64,000 bases of DNA from Luteococcus peritonei (GTDB lineage Bacteria; Actinomycetota; Actinomycetes; Propionibacteriales; Propionibacteriaceae): positions 43,406-107,405 of the forward strand of contig NZ_BAAAIX010000015.1 of NCBI RefSeq assembly GCF_039526385.1, written 5' to 3'. Of the stretch, positions 16,888-25,541 are shown in pieces. Numbering within the stretch: the first letter of the stretch is position 1; each line of letters begins with the position of its first letter. The notes below the pieces were generated by a model, which had not been told where the DNA came from, searched no databases, and saw nothing but the letters and a program-made list of their open reading frames with translations. The translations under genes and the position numbers were made by a program.

Positions 16888-17346
16888 TCAGGCCCAGCCG
16901 GTGATCCGGCGCTGGCCTCGGTGGCTGTTCTTCTGCGGTTCGAGGGCCTGGCGGCAGGCCTCGGTGATCCAGCTGTTCAGGGAGGTGCCCTGCGCCTGGG
17001 CGGCCGCCTCGGCGCGACTCTTGACCCCCTCGGGCAGGCGCAGGGTGATCCGGCTGGTGGTCTCGTCCTCCTCGACGGGGCCGGCCGGTGCGGGTGGGGC
17101 CACGATGCTGCGGTCCAGCACCAGCTCGGGTTCGCGGCCGACCATCCGGACACTGACCTGCTCGTCGCCGAGCTGGGCGCTGACCTCCGCGGCGGCCTCG
17201 ACGAGCACCTCCAGCAGCATCAGGCGCAACGAGGCGTCCAGGGTGGGGGCCAGCCGCTCCACGACGGAGCGGGTCTCCTGGTCGGCCAGGGCGGTGGCGT
17301 GGGCCAGCTCGCGAGCCAACGAGGCGAGGTGTGCGTCCAGTTGCAT
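16888..17346 (-). CDS. Ribbon-helix-helix/HicB-like DNA-binding protein
   Basis: A 152-residue protein. The C-terminal part SRITLRLPEGVKSRAEAAAQ, then GTSLNSWITEACRQAL, is a ribbon-helix-helix (Arc/HicB-like) DNA-binding domain; the N-terminal half (residues 1-80) is helical and may mediate oligomerisation. There is no Shine-Dalgarno; the ATG lies 10 bp from a perfect palindrome, so autoregulation is likely. It precedes the DUF4097 gene, a pairing seen in other actinobacteria as a regulator-target unit. Confidence 0.75.
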   Translation of the reverse strand: MQLDAHLASLARELAHATALADQETRSVVERLAPTLDASLRLMLLEVLVEAAAEVSAQLGDEQVSVRMVGREPELVLDRSIVAPPAPAGPVEEDETTSRITLRLPEGVKSRAEAAAQAQGTSLNSWITEACRQALEPQKNSHRGQRRITGWA

Positions 17347-17355
17347 GACATCAGC

Positions 17356-17376
17356 ATGACACCATCATGGTGTCAT
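17356..17376. promoter_or_regulatory. Palindromic operator upstream of the ribbon-helix-helix gene
   Basis: Perfect 10-bp inverted repeat around one central base: ATGACACCAT-C-ATGGTGTCAT. A further half site (ATGACAT, 17345-17351) overlaps the start codon region. Its place right in front of the regulator gene marks it as the likely binding site of that protein. Confidence 0.65.
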
Positions 17377-17432
17377 GTGAAGGGGTTGGTGGTGTCAACT
17401 TGTCGGGCTGCCTCAGGTGCGGCATCAGCACA

Positions 17433-17472
17433 CGACGAGGGGCCGACCGGATCTCCGGTCGGCCCCTCGTCG
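17433..17472 (-). terminator. Terminator of pepN
   Basis: Perfect 18-bp stem (17433-17450 with 17455-17472) and 4-nt loop, just beyond the pepN stop. Confidence 0.8.
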
Positions 17473-17490
17473 GTGCTCGTCTGCAGGCTG

Positions 17491-20091
17491 TCAGCGGCTG
17501 GCGGCCTGGCAGCGCAGGGTGCGGCGGGCATTGTCCTGCTGCTCCAGCAGCACCCGGCGCACCTGGTCCGACAGGCCGGGCTCGGCCAGCAGCTCGTCCA
17601 CCTTGCCCAGGAAGGCCTCGTCGGCCAGCGGAGTGGGGAAGAGCAGCACCAGCACGTTCTGGCTGGCGGAATGGCCGCGGGTGGCCCAGAGGCCCTCGGC
17701 GGCGCTGATCCGGCGCACCACGTCGAGGTAGCGCTCCTCGTAGCCGCGCAGCATCTCGGCCTGGTTGTAGCTCCAGAACCAGCTGCAGATGGCGCCGTGG
17801 GTACCGTTCGGGACGCTCTCATCCTCGGTGGCCAGGCGCCAGGCCTCGGCCTTGGTCTGCTCGTCGCGCAGCGCGGAACGGGCACCGGCGGCCCACTGGG
17901 CACCGGCGATGGTCTGGTCACGCTGCGCCTCGGCGTCGATCCCGGCGGCGTCGATCTGGCCCATCCGGGCCAGGGTGCACACGATCCGCCACCGCAGGTC
18001 GGCATCCACCTCGAGGCCCTCGGGCACCTCCTCGCCCACCAGCCAGGCCTTCAGCAGCGCCGCCCCCGCCTCGCTGTCCACGGCGGTGATCAGCTGACTG
18101 GCGAAGGCGAGCTGGTGGTCGGTTCCCGGCTCGGCCTGCTTCAGCAACCCGGCCAGACCGGCCACCAGACGCGCCCGGGTCTCGGAGCGGCGCTCGGCGG
18201 GGGTGTAGGCCACGGCGGCGGTCTGGGCCTGCATCCGCAGCGCCGAGAGAGCATTCGGGTCGGTCTCGGTGGCGATGCCGCGAAGCACCAGGGCCAGGTA
18301 GTCGTCGGAGCGCATCTCCGCGTCGCGGCACATGTCCCAGGCCGCCGACCAGCAGACCGCGCGGGCCAGCGGGTCGTCGAGCTGGTGGATGTGGTCCACC
18401 AGCGTGGCCAGCGAGGCCTCGTCGAGGCGCACCTTGGCATAGGTCAGGTCACGGTCGTTGAGCAGCACCAGGTCGCCGCGGTGGGAACCCACCAGCGCGG
18501 GCACGGCGGTGCGCTCGCCCGAGATGTCCACCTCGATCTCGTCGGTGCGGCTCAGCACCCGCTGCTCGCCCTCGCCCTGGAGCGTGAAGATGCCGATGGC
18601 CAGCCGGTGACTGCGCAGCGTCGGGTGCTCGGGGGCGGCGGACTGCACCACATCGAAGCGGGTGAAGCGGCCCTGCTCGTCGAGGTCGAAGTCGGCGCGC
18701 AGGGTGTTCACACCGGTGGTCTCGAGCCATTCGCCGGCGAAGTTCGACAGGTCACGGCCGGAGGCCTGCTCCAGCGCGCCCAGCAGGTCGGCAAGCTCGG
18801 TGTTGCCGAAGGCGTGCTCGGCGAAGTAGGCGCGCACGCCCTGCAGGAAGTTCTCCTCGCCCACCTGCGCCACCAGCTGCTTCAGCGTGGAGGCGCCCTT
18901 GGCGTAGGTGATGCCGTCGAAGTTCTGCTCGACGGCCTCCAGGTCCACCATGTCCGCGGCGATCGGGTGGGTGGTGGGCAGCTGGTCCTGGCGGTAGGCC
19001 CAGGTCTTGCGGGCATTGCAGAAGCCCACCCATGGGTCGGAGCCCCCGTCGGCCGCGTTGATCCGGTGCATCGCGAAGTGGCTGGCCCACTCGGCGAAGC
19101 TCTCGTTCAGCCACAGGTCGTCCCACCAGGTCATGGTGACCAGGTCGCCGAACCACATGTGGGCCAGCTCGTGCAGGATCGTGTTGTCGCGGGCCTCGTA
19201 GCGGTCCGCGGAGACCCGGGAGCGGAACAGGTACTCGTCGCGGAAGGTGACGCAGCCGGCATTCTCCATGGCGCCGGCATTGAACTCCGGCACGAAGACC
19301 TGGTCATAGCTGCCGAAGGGGTAGGGATGGCCGAAGGCCTCCTCGAAGACCTCGAAGCCGCGCTGGGTGGTGCGCATGATCCGCTCGTCGTCCAGGTGCT
19401 CCACCATCGACTGACGGCACATCACCGAGGCGGGGATGTCACCGGCCTTCGAGGCGATGGTGTGCTCCACGCGGTGGTACTCGCCGGCCACGAGGGCGGT
19501 GATGTAGCTGGACATCCGCAGGGTGGGCTCGAACTCCCAGATGCCGCAGCCGTTCGCGCCCTCCTCCGGCTCGACGGCCAGCTGGTTGCTCACCACGGTC
19601 CAGTGGGCGGGCGCCACGACGGTCAGCTGGAAGGTGGCCTTCTGGTCGGGCTGCTCGACGTTGGCATACATCCGACGCGCGTCGGCGGTCTCGAACTGGG
19701 TGTAGAGGTAGGTGCGCCCGTCGGCCGGGTCGACGAAGCGGTGCAGCCCCTCGCCGGTGTGGGAGTAGCGGCACAGCGCCACCACGGTGAGCCGGTGGTC
19801 GCCCGGCTCGGTGGTGAAGGGCAGCTTGCCGTCGGCGTAACCGCTCACGTCCACGGCGTGCTCGTCGTCCAGCCAGGCCTCGACCACCTGGTCGGCGATC
19901 ACATCGACGTGGCTGGCGCCCCCGGTGGAGTGGAAGACGATGCTGCTGGTGGACAGGAAGGTCTCGGCATCCGCGAGCGGCTCGCCGTCCATGCCCAGGC
20001 CTGACAGGTCCACGGTGACCTCGTAGGACTCCGCGGTGATGACCTGGGAGCGTTCCCGTGCGGTCGCGCGGGTGATGTTTGCCGGCTTCAT
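17491..20091 (-). CDS. pepN: Aminopeptidase N (M1 zinc metallopeptidase)
   Basis: An 866-residue cytosolic aminopeptidase that removes N-terminal residues from peptides. The exopeptidase motif GAMENAGCV is near residue 273 and the zinc motif HELAHMWFGD, with the third ligand in WLNESFAEW, near residues 307-330. The C-terminal ERAP1-like helical domain is complete, so length is normal. Single gene with its own strong terminator; the promoter should lie in 20092-20238, which it shares with the divergent gene at 20251. Confidence 0.95.
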   Translation of the reverse strand: MKPANITRATARERSQVITAESYEVTVDLSGLGMDGEPLADAETFLSTSSIVFHSTGGASHVDVIADQVVEAWLDDEHAVDVSGYADGKLPFTTEPGDHRLTVVALCRYSHTGEGLHRFVDPADGRTYLYTQFETADARRMYANVEQPDQKATFQLTVVAPAHWTVVSNQLAVEPEEGANGCGIWEFEPTLRMSSYITALVAGEYHRVEHTIASKAGDIPASVMCRQSMVEHLDDERIMRTTQRGFEVFEEAFGHPYPFGSYDQVFVPEFNAGAMENAGCVTFRDEYLFRSRVSADRYEARDNTILHELAHMWFGDLVTMTWWDDLWLNESFAEWASHFAMHRINAADGGSDPWVGFCNARKTWAYRQDQLPTTHPIAADMVDLEAVEQNFDGITYAKGASTLKQLVAQVGEENFLQGVRAYFAEHAFGNTELADLLGALEQASGRDLSNFAGEWLETTGVNTLRADFDLDEQGRFTRFDVVQSAAPEHPTLRSHRLAIGIFTLQGEGEQRVLSRTDEIEVDISGERTAVPALVGSHRGDLVLLNDRDLTYAKVRLDEASLATLVDHIHQLDDPLARAVCWSAAWDMCRDAEMRSDDYLALVLRGIATETDPNALSALRMQAQTAAVAYTPAERRSETRARLVAGLAGLLKQAEPGTDHQLAFASQLITAVDSEAGAALLKAWLVGEEVPEGLEVDADLRWRIVCTLARMGQIDAAGIDAEAQRDQTIAGAQWAAGARSALRDEQTKAEAWRLATEDESVPNGTHGAICSWFWSYNQAEMLRGYEERYLDVVRRISAAEGLWATRGHSASQNVLVLLFPTPLADEAFLGKVDELLAEPGLSDQVRRVLLEQQDNARRTLRCQAASR

Positions 20092-20238
20092 CGCAAACCT
20101 TTCTGGCGACGGCTCGTCGCGGTGGATGGCGGATCTCCCGGAGCGGGAGCTGCGAACCTGAACCGGTTGAGCCTAGCGCGGCAGCCCTCATGGTCAAGTG
20201 TTCAATCCGGGCCGGCCGATGGCACGGGCCCCGGCGAC

Positions 20239-20244
20239 TAGGCT
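20239..20244 (+). promoter_or_regulatory. Putative -10 box of a leaderless transcript (gene at 20251)
   Basis: TAGGCT ends 6 nt before the ATG at 20251; no Shine-Dalgarno is present. Confidence 0.5.
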
Positions 20245-20250
20245 GGCTGC

Positions 20251-20874
20251 ATGACGACTGCTGTTGACTTCTGGTTCGACCCGCTGTGCCCGTGGGCCTG
20301 GATGACCTCGCGCTGGATGCTCGAGGTGGAGAAGGTCCGCGACGTGCGCACCACCTTCCACGTGATGAGCCTGTCGGTCCTCAACGACGGGCGTGACCTG
20401 CCGGAGGAGTATGTCCAGCACATGCTCGAGGGCTGGATCGGCGTGCGAGCCTGCATCCTGGTGGAGCAGGAGGCGGGCAGCGAGAAGCTGCGCGAGTTCT
20501 ACACCGCCCTGGGGACTCGCTACCACCTGGGCAAGGAGCCCAAGACGGTGGAGACGGTGCGCGCCGCGCTGGCCGAGTGCGGCCTGGACGCCTCCATCGC
20601 CGACCGGGCCGACGCCTGGAAGCCCGGTGACGAGCCCGACGAGCTCGATGCTGCGCTGCGCAAGAGCCACCATGAGGGCATGGACCCGGTGGGCGACGAG
20701 GTGGGCACCCCCGTGATCCACATCAACGGCAAGGCCCTGTTCGGCCCCGTGATCAGCCCCGCCCCCAAGGGTGAGCAGGCCGGCCGCCTGTTCGACGGCT
20801 TCGCCCTGGTCACCGAGTACGACGGCTTCTACGAGCTGAAGCGCACCCGCACCGTGGGTCCGATCCTCGACTGA
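20251..20874 (+). CDS. DsbA-fold oxidoreductase, mycothiol-dependent nitroreductase (Rv2466c) family
   Basis: A 207-residue thioredoxin/DsbA-fold protein. The active-site region is DPLCPWAWMTSRW at residues 10-22: the first Cys is kept but the usual second Cys of the CPWC motif is Ala. The cis-proline segment is GTPVIHING (about residue 153). Family members work with mycothiol against oxidative stress and activate nitro compounds. A single-Cys form would need mycothiol itself to resolve the active-site intermediate; this is inference. Single-gene unit with a leaderless promoter. Confidence 0.82.
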   Translation: MTTAVDFWFDPLCPWAWMTSRWMLEVEKVRDVRTTFHVMSLSVLNDGRDLPEEYVQHMLEGWIGVRACILVEQEAGSEKLREFYTALGTRYHLGKEPKTVETVRAALAECGLDASIADRADAWKPGDEPDELDAALRKSHHEGMDPVGDEVGTPVIHINGKALFGPVISPAPKGEQAGRLFDGFALVTEYDGFYELKRTRTVGPILD

Positions 20875-20898
20875 GGCCCTGGTAGGAGCCCCCTGACG

Positions 20899-20949
20899 GA
20901 TTGTGGGGATGATTTGAGTCGACTACGCACTCAAATCATCCCCACAATC
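20899..20949. terminator. Long hairpin between convergent genes
   Basis: Perfect 21-bp inverted repeat (20899-20919 with 20929-20949) and 9-nt loop, between the ends of the DsbA-like gene and the symporter gene. No T run on either side, so it may be a bidirectional terminator or an intergenic palindrome. Confidence 0.6.
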
Positions 20950-20994
20950 ATGTCCGGGCGGTCCCGGGGCCCCGGGCGGCGCCAGCTTCGGGGC

Positions 20995-22413
20995 TCAGCG
21001 CTCCCGGCGCCCGGCCTCCAGGTGCTCGGTGCCCTCCAGGGTGGAGACCGCCGGCTCGTGGTGCAGGGTGGGGTCCACCGACAGGTAGGCCTTGGTCTCG
21101 CGGGCGATCAGGCCGGAGCAGATCAGCAGGCCGATCAGGTTCGGGATGGCCATCAACCCGTTGGCGATGTCGGAGAAGGTCCACACCGTCGACAGCTCCA
21201 TGGTCGCGCCCACGAAGACGATGGCGGAGAAGATCAGCCGGTAGGGCAGCACGCCCTTGACGCCCACCAGCCGCTCCACGTTGCGCTCGCCGTAGTAGGC
21301 CCAGCCGAGCACGGTGGAGTAGGCGAAGAAGATCAGCGAGAGGGCGACGATGATGCCGCCCCAGGTGCCGGGCAGGCCGGTGGAGAAGCCCTGGGCGGTG
21401 AGCGCCGCGCCGGTCTTGCCCTCACGCCAGACGCCGGTGGTGAGGATCACCAGACCGGTCATCGAGACGACGATGATGGTGTCGATGAAGGTCTGGGTCA
21501 TGGACACCAGGCCCTGCCGCACCGGGTGCTTGGTCTTGGCGGCGGCCGCGACGATGGCCGCCGAGCCCATGCCGGACTCGTTGGAGAAGATGCCGCGGGC
21601 GATGCCGAACTGGATGGCCTGGGCCATGGCGGCACCGGCGAAGCCACCAACCGCGGCGGTGCCGGTGAAGGCGTCGGTGAAGACCAGGCCCAGGGCGGGG
21701 ATGATGCCGCGGAAGTTGATGGCGAGCACGACGGCGCCGGCCACCACGTAGAAGACGATCATGAAGGGGACGAAGGCGCTGGTCACCCGGGAGATCGACT
21801 TGATGCCGCCGAGCAGCACGAGCGCTGTCAGGACGGCCAGCACCAGGCCCACCACCATGGGGGAGATGCCGAAGGTGTCATGCATGGCCGAGGCCACCGA
21901 GTTGGACTGGGTCATGTTGCCGATGCCGAAGCTGGCCACCACGGCGGCGATCGCGAAGAAGAGGGCCAGGAACTTGCCCAGCGGGCCGGGGATGGCGCGC
22001 TGCAGGTAGTACTGCGGGCCGCCGGAGACCTCGCCCTTGGCGTCCATGGTGCGGAAGCGCACGCCCATGAAGGCCTCGGAGTACTTGGCAGCCATGCCGA
22101 AGATGGCGCTGATCCACATCCAGAACAGGGCGCCGGGGCCGCCCAGGTGGATGGCGGTGGCGACGCCGGCGATGTTGCCGACGCCCACGGTGGCAGCCAG
22201 GGCGGTGGCGAGCGCCTGGTAGTGCGAGACGTCGCCCTCCTCCTCATGGCCGTCGTGGCGGCGCACGAAGGCGAGCGCCAGGGCGGGGACGAGCTTGGTG
22301 AACTGGACGCCGCGCAGCCTGGCGGTGAGCCAGATGCCGGTGCCGAGCAGCAGCGGGATGAGGACGAAGGGTCCCCACAGGACGTCGTCGACGGCGACGA
22401 GGAAGTCGTTCAT
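20995..22413 (-). CDS. Alanine or glycine:cation symporter (AGCS family)
   Basis: A 472-residue integral membrane protein with about ten spans. Family motifs are clear: ALAATVGVGNIAGVATAIHLGGPGA... region around residue 75, and GIARGIFSNESGMGSA around residue 270. It takes up alanine, glycine or related amino acids with Na+ or H+. The C-terminal cytosolic tail is short and charged. The upstream leader contains a hairpin (22473-22498). Confidence 0.92.
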   Translation of the reverse strand: MNDFLVAVDDVLWGPFVLIPLLLGTGIWLTARLRGVQFTKLVPALALAFVRRHDGHEEEGDVSHYQALATALAATVGVGNIAGVATAIHLGGPGALFWMWISAIFGMAAKYSEAFMGVRFRTMDAKGEVSGGPQYYLQRAIPGPLGKFLALFFAIAAVVASFGIGNMTQSNSVASAMHDTFGISPMVVGLVLAVLTALVLLGGIKSISRVTSAFVPFMIVFYVVAGAVVLAINFRGIIPALGLVFTDAFTGTAAVGGFAGAAMAQAIQFGIARGIFSNESGMGSAAIVAAAAKTKHPVRQGLVSMTQTFIDTIIVVSMTGLVILTTGVWREGKTGAALTAQGFSTGLPGTWGGIIVALSLIFFAYSTVLGWAYYGERNVERLVGVKGVLPYRLIFSAIVFVGATMELSTVWTFSDIANGLMAIPNLIGLLICSGLIARETKAYLSVDPTLHHEPAVSTLEGTEHLEAGRRER

Positions 22414-22472
22414 GGGCGAACTCCAGACGGGTGGATGTGTGCAGGCCGGGGAAGTGGACGAATTTCGTCAGA

Positions 22473-22498
22473 GCCAAGCGTCTCGGGCACCGCTTGGC
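22473..22498 (-). promoter_or_regulatory. Inverted repeat in the symporter leader
   Basis: GCCAAGCG / CGCTTGGC (22473-22480 and 22491-22498) with a 10-nt loop, 60-85 bp upstream of the symporter start. It could be an operator or leader hairpin. Nearby 22526-22545 holds a direct repeat of TTCGTGACC. 22499-22623 otherwise holds no gene. Confidence 0.4.
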
Positions 22499-22623
22499 AA
22501 GGATGATCGGGCCGGGCGACGGGCTTCGTGACCGCTTCGTGACCAAGCGGGCGGCTGTCCGGGTCCAGCAGCCCTGGGACCACCGGCCGCGGGGTGGCGG
22601 AATTGTCGGTGGCCTGCGGCATC

Positions 22624-24846
22624 ATGGACGCCGTGACCGAGCCTTCCACCACCCAGCCCGTCGAGCTGCAGCCCACCGACGAGGGCGCCGAGATCTCCGC
22701 CGAGGCCCTGCAGCAGGCGGCCGAGCAGACCCAGGCCGCGCCGGAGGCGGGCAGTGACGAGCGGCACCGTTGGCACGAGCTGGCCGAGCGGATCACCGAC
22801 GCGCAGGAGGCCTACTACGCCGCCGACGCGCCCACCATCTCCGATGCGGAGTACGACCAGTTGATGCGCGAGCTGCAGCGCCTGGAGGACGACTTCCCGG
22901 AGCTGCGCACGCCCGACTCGCCCACCCAGAAGGTGGGCGCGGCGCAGCGGATGACCGACTTCGCGCCCGTCACCCACGCCGAGCGGATGCTCAGCCTGGA
23001 CAATGTCTTCAGCGCCGACGAGCTGGACGAGTGGCTGGCCCGCACCGAGCGCACCGTCGGCGCCGGTGCGCACTACCTGTGCGAGCTCAAGATCGACGGC
23101 CTGGCCATCAACCTCACCTACGAGAAGGGCCGCCTGGTGCGGGCGGCCACCCGCGGTGACGGCCGGGTGGGGGAGGACGTGACCCCGAACATCATGACGG
23201 TGGCCTCGATCCCGCACGAGCTGCACGGCACCGACCTGCCCGAGCTGCTGGAGGTGCGCGGTGAGGTCTTCTTCCCGGTGGAAGCCTTCGCGGACCTGAA
23301 CGCCTCGCTGGTGGAGGCCGGCAAGGCGCCCTTCGCGAACCCGCGCAATGCGGCGGCCGGCTCGCTGCGCCAGAAGGACCCGTCCGTGACCGCCACCCGC
23401 CCGCTGGACATGCTGGTGCACGGCATCGGGGCGCGCACCGGCCTGGAGATCACCCGCCAGTCCGAGGCCTACGAGCTGCTCAAGAGCTGGGGCCTGCCCA
23501 CCTCGCCCTACTACAAGGTGCTGGACGAGCCCGCCCAGGTGCAGGACTTCGTCGCCCACTACGGCGAGCACCGCCACGACGTGAGCCATGAGATCGACGG
23601 CATCGTCGTCAAGGTGGACGAGCTGGCCCACCAGGGCCGGCTGGGCACCACCAGCCGCGCGCCGCGCTGGGCGATCGCCTACAAGTACCCGCCGGAGGAG
23701 GTGAACACCACGCTGCTGGACATCCAGGTGAACGTGGGTCGCACCGGCCGGGTGACGCCCTTCGGCGTGATGCAGCCGGTGAAGGTGGCCGGCTCGACGG
23801 TCTCCATGGCCACCCTGCACAACGGCTACGACGTGAAGCGCAAAGGGGTGCTGATCGGCGACACCGTCGTGCTGCGCAAGGCCGGTGATGTGATCCCGGA
23901 GATCCTGGGCCCGGTCACCGAGCTGCGCGACGGCAGCGAGCGCGAGTTCGTGATGCCCACCCACTGCCCCTCCTGCGGCGCCGAGCTGCGCCCGGAGAAA
24001 GAGGGCGACAAGGACATCCGCTGTCCGAACTCGCGCACCTGCCCCAGCCAGCTGCGTGAGCGGCTGTTCGCGCTGGCCTCACGTTCCGGCTTCGACATCG
24101 AGGCGCTCGGCTTCCAGGGCGCCGACGCCCTGCTGGCCTCCGGCGTGCTGACCGACGAGTCCACCCTGTTCGACCTGACCGCCACCGACCTGGTGCGCGT
24201 CGAGGCCTACACCCGGGCGGCCAAGCCGGCCGAGCTGAAGGCCCCGGAGAAGGTGCCCGCTCCCGGCATCGTGGCGGGACGCGTGCTCTCGGCCAACGGC
24301 ACCAAGCTGCTCGACAACCTGGCCAGGGCCAAGGACCAGCCGCTGTGGCGGGTGCTGGTGGCGCTGTCCATCCGCCATGTGGGGCCCACTGCGGCGCGCG
24401 CGCTGGCCACCCGTTTCGCCTCGCTGGACGCCATCCGCGAGGCCGACGTGGACCAGCTGGCCGACACCGAGGGCGTCGGGCGGGTGATCGCCGAGGCGGT
24501 GGTGGAGTGGTTCACCGTCGACTGGCACCTCGACATCGTCGAGCGCTGGCGTCAGGCGGGGGTGCGGATGGCTGACGAGCGCGACGAGTCCATCGAGCGC
24601 ACCCTGGAGGGGCTCACCGTCGTGGTCACCGGCGGGCTGGAGGGCTTCACCCGCGACGGGGCCAAGGAGGCGATCATCCAGCGCGGCGGCAAGGCCTCGG
24701 GCAGCGTCAGCAAGAAGACCGACTTCGTCGTGGTGGGGGAGAATGCCGGCTCCAAGGCGGCCAAGGCTGAGGAGCTGGGCCGTCCGATCCTGGACGAGGC
24801 GGGCTTCGTGCGGCTGCTGGAGGGCGGGCCGCAGGCGGTCAGCTGA
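22624..24846 (+). CDS. ligA: NAD-dependent DNA ligase LigA
   Basis: A 740-residue ligase that seals nicks during replication and repair. Domains in order: N-terminal Ia and adenylation domain with the lysine motif CELKIDGLAI (about residue 157) and TRGDGRVGEDVT; OB fold; zinc finger with CPSCG and CPNSRTCPSQ (about residues 450-472); helix-hairpin-helix; and BRCT domain (from about 660, VVVTGGLEGFTRDGAKEAI). ATG 22624 is chosen; GTG 22594 upstream is possible but adds ten atypical residues. No strong Shine-Dalgarno was seen. Confidence 0.95.
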   Translation: MDAVTEPSTTQPVELQPTDEGAEISAEALQQAAEQTQAAPEAGSDERHRWHELAERITDAQEAYYAADAPTISDAEYDQLMRELQRLEDDFPELRTPDSPTQKVGAAQRMTDFAPVTHAERMLSLDNVFSADELDEWLARTERTVGAGAHYLCELKIDGLAINLTYEKGRLVRAATRGDGRVGEDVTPNIMTVASIPHELHGTDLPELLEVRGEVFFPVEAFADLNASLVEAGKAPFANPRNAAAGSLRQKDPSVTATRPLDMLVHGIGARTGLEITRQSEAYELLKSWGLPTSPYYKVLDEPAQVQDFVAHYGEHRHDVSHEIDGIVVKVDELAHQGRLGTTSRAPRWAIAYKYPPEEVNTTLLDIQVNVGRTGRVTPFGVMQPVKVAGSTVSMATLHNGYDVKRKGVLIGDTVVLRKAGDVIPEILGPVTELRDGSEREFVMPTHCPSCGAELRPEKEGDKDIRCPNSRTCPSQLRERLFALASRSGFDIEALGFQGADALLASGVLTDESTLFDLTATDLVRVEAYTRAAKPAELKAPEKVPAPGIVAGRVLSANGTKLLDNLARAKDQPLWRVLVALSIRHVGPTAARALATRFASLDAIREADVDQLADTEGVGRVIAEAVVEWFTVDWHLDIVERWRQAGVRMADERDESIERTLEGLTVVVTGGLEGFTRDGAKEAIIQRGGKASGSVSKKTDFVVVGENAGSKAAKAEELGRPILDEAGFVRLLEGGPQAVS

Positions 24847-24906
24847 GGACGGTGCGGTCAGCCCACAGGGCGCGGTCAGCTGGGGCTGTGGTGGCCGGCT
24901 GCGGGC

Positions 24907-25461
24907 TCAGCGCTCCAGCTCGGCGCGGTGCTGCATCGCCAGCCGGCGCCGCTCGGCGCGTTCCTCGGCCTGCTGCTCCTTGATCTGCTCGTAGTCCTCC
25001 TCGTCGTCATCGTCGAAACCGACGACGGCGCGGGCCGTGAGGCTGAGCACCAGGCCCACCACGATGGCGAGCCAGGCGTGGTCCACCTCGGTGAAGAACT
25101 GCAGCACCACGAAGGTGCCGAAGCACAGGGTGCCCACCACGGCGTCCACCTTGTCCATCACCTTGCCCTTGCGGACCAGCTCGGCCAGTTCGGCGCGCTC
25201 GGCCTCGGCCTGCTGGCTGCTGCTGGCCACCACCGCCGGGCGCAGCACCGGCTGCCCGCTGGGGCCCGCCTCGAAGGGGGCGCCGCCGGGCAGCCCGTCG
25301 AAGGGCTCGTCCAGGTCGGCCACGGTGCGGGCCTGCAGGACGGCGGTGGAGCGCCGGTCGTGCTCGTCCAGGCCGAGCCGCCGGTCGACGTAGTGCTCGG
25401 TGAGGGCGTCGAGCGCCCGGGCGCGGTCGTCGTCGCTGAGCAGGGTGCGGCTGAAGTCCAT
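24907..25461 (-). CDS. DUF1707-type membrane protein
   Basis: A 184-residue protein. The N-terminal RALDALTEHYVDRRLGLDEHDRR, with L..RTVADLDEPFDGLPGG, matches the DUF1707 (SHOCT-like) domain of actinobacteria. Two hydrophobic segments follow (about residues 107-145), then a strongly charged coiled-coil tail (QIKEQQAEERAERRRL). Function unknown; DUF1707 proteins are membrane-associated. It lies convergent to ligA. Confidence 0.8.
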   Translation of the reverse strand: MDFSRTLLSDDDRARALDALTEHYVDRRLGLDEHDRRSTAVLQARTVADLDEPFDGLPGGAPFEAGPSGQPVLRPAVVASSSQQAEAERAELAELVRKGKVMDKVDAVVGTLCFGTFVVLQFFTEVDHAWLAIVVGLVLSLTARAVVGFDDDDEEDYEQIKEQQAEERAERRRLAMQHRAELER

Positions 25462-25541
25462 GGCAGAAGGCTAGCCAGCCGCCGCTTGCAGCAGCCCGGG
25501 CCTGATCCCGACGACGCTCCCACCCCCTGCGGAGGTAGGGC

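Noticed and set aside
15967..20004. A 1345-residue plus-strand open frame opposite DUF4097 and pepN
   Set aside because: Antisense to clear pepN and DUF4097 sequence; low-complexity composition, no family similarity.
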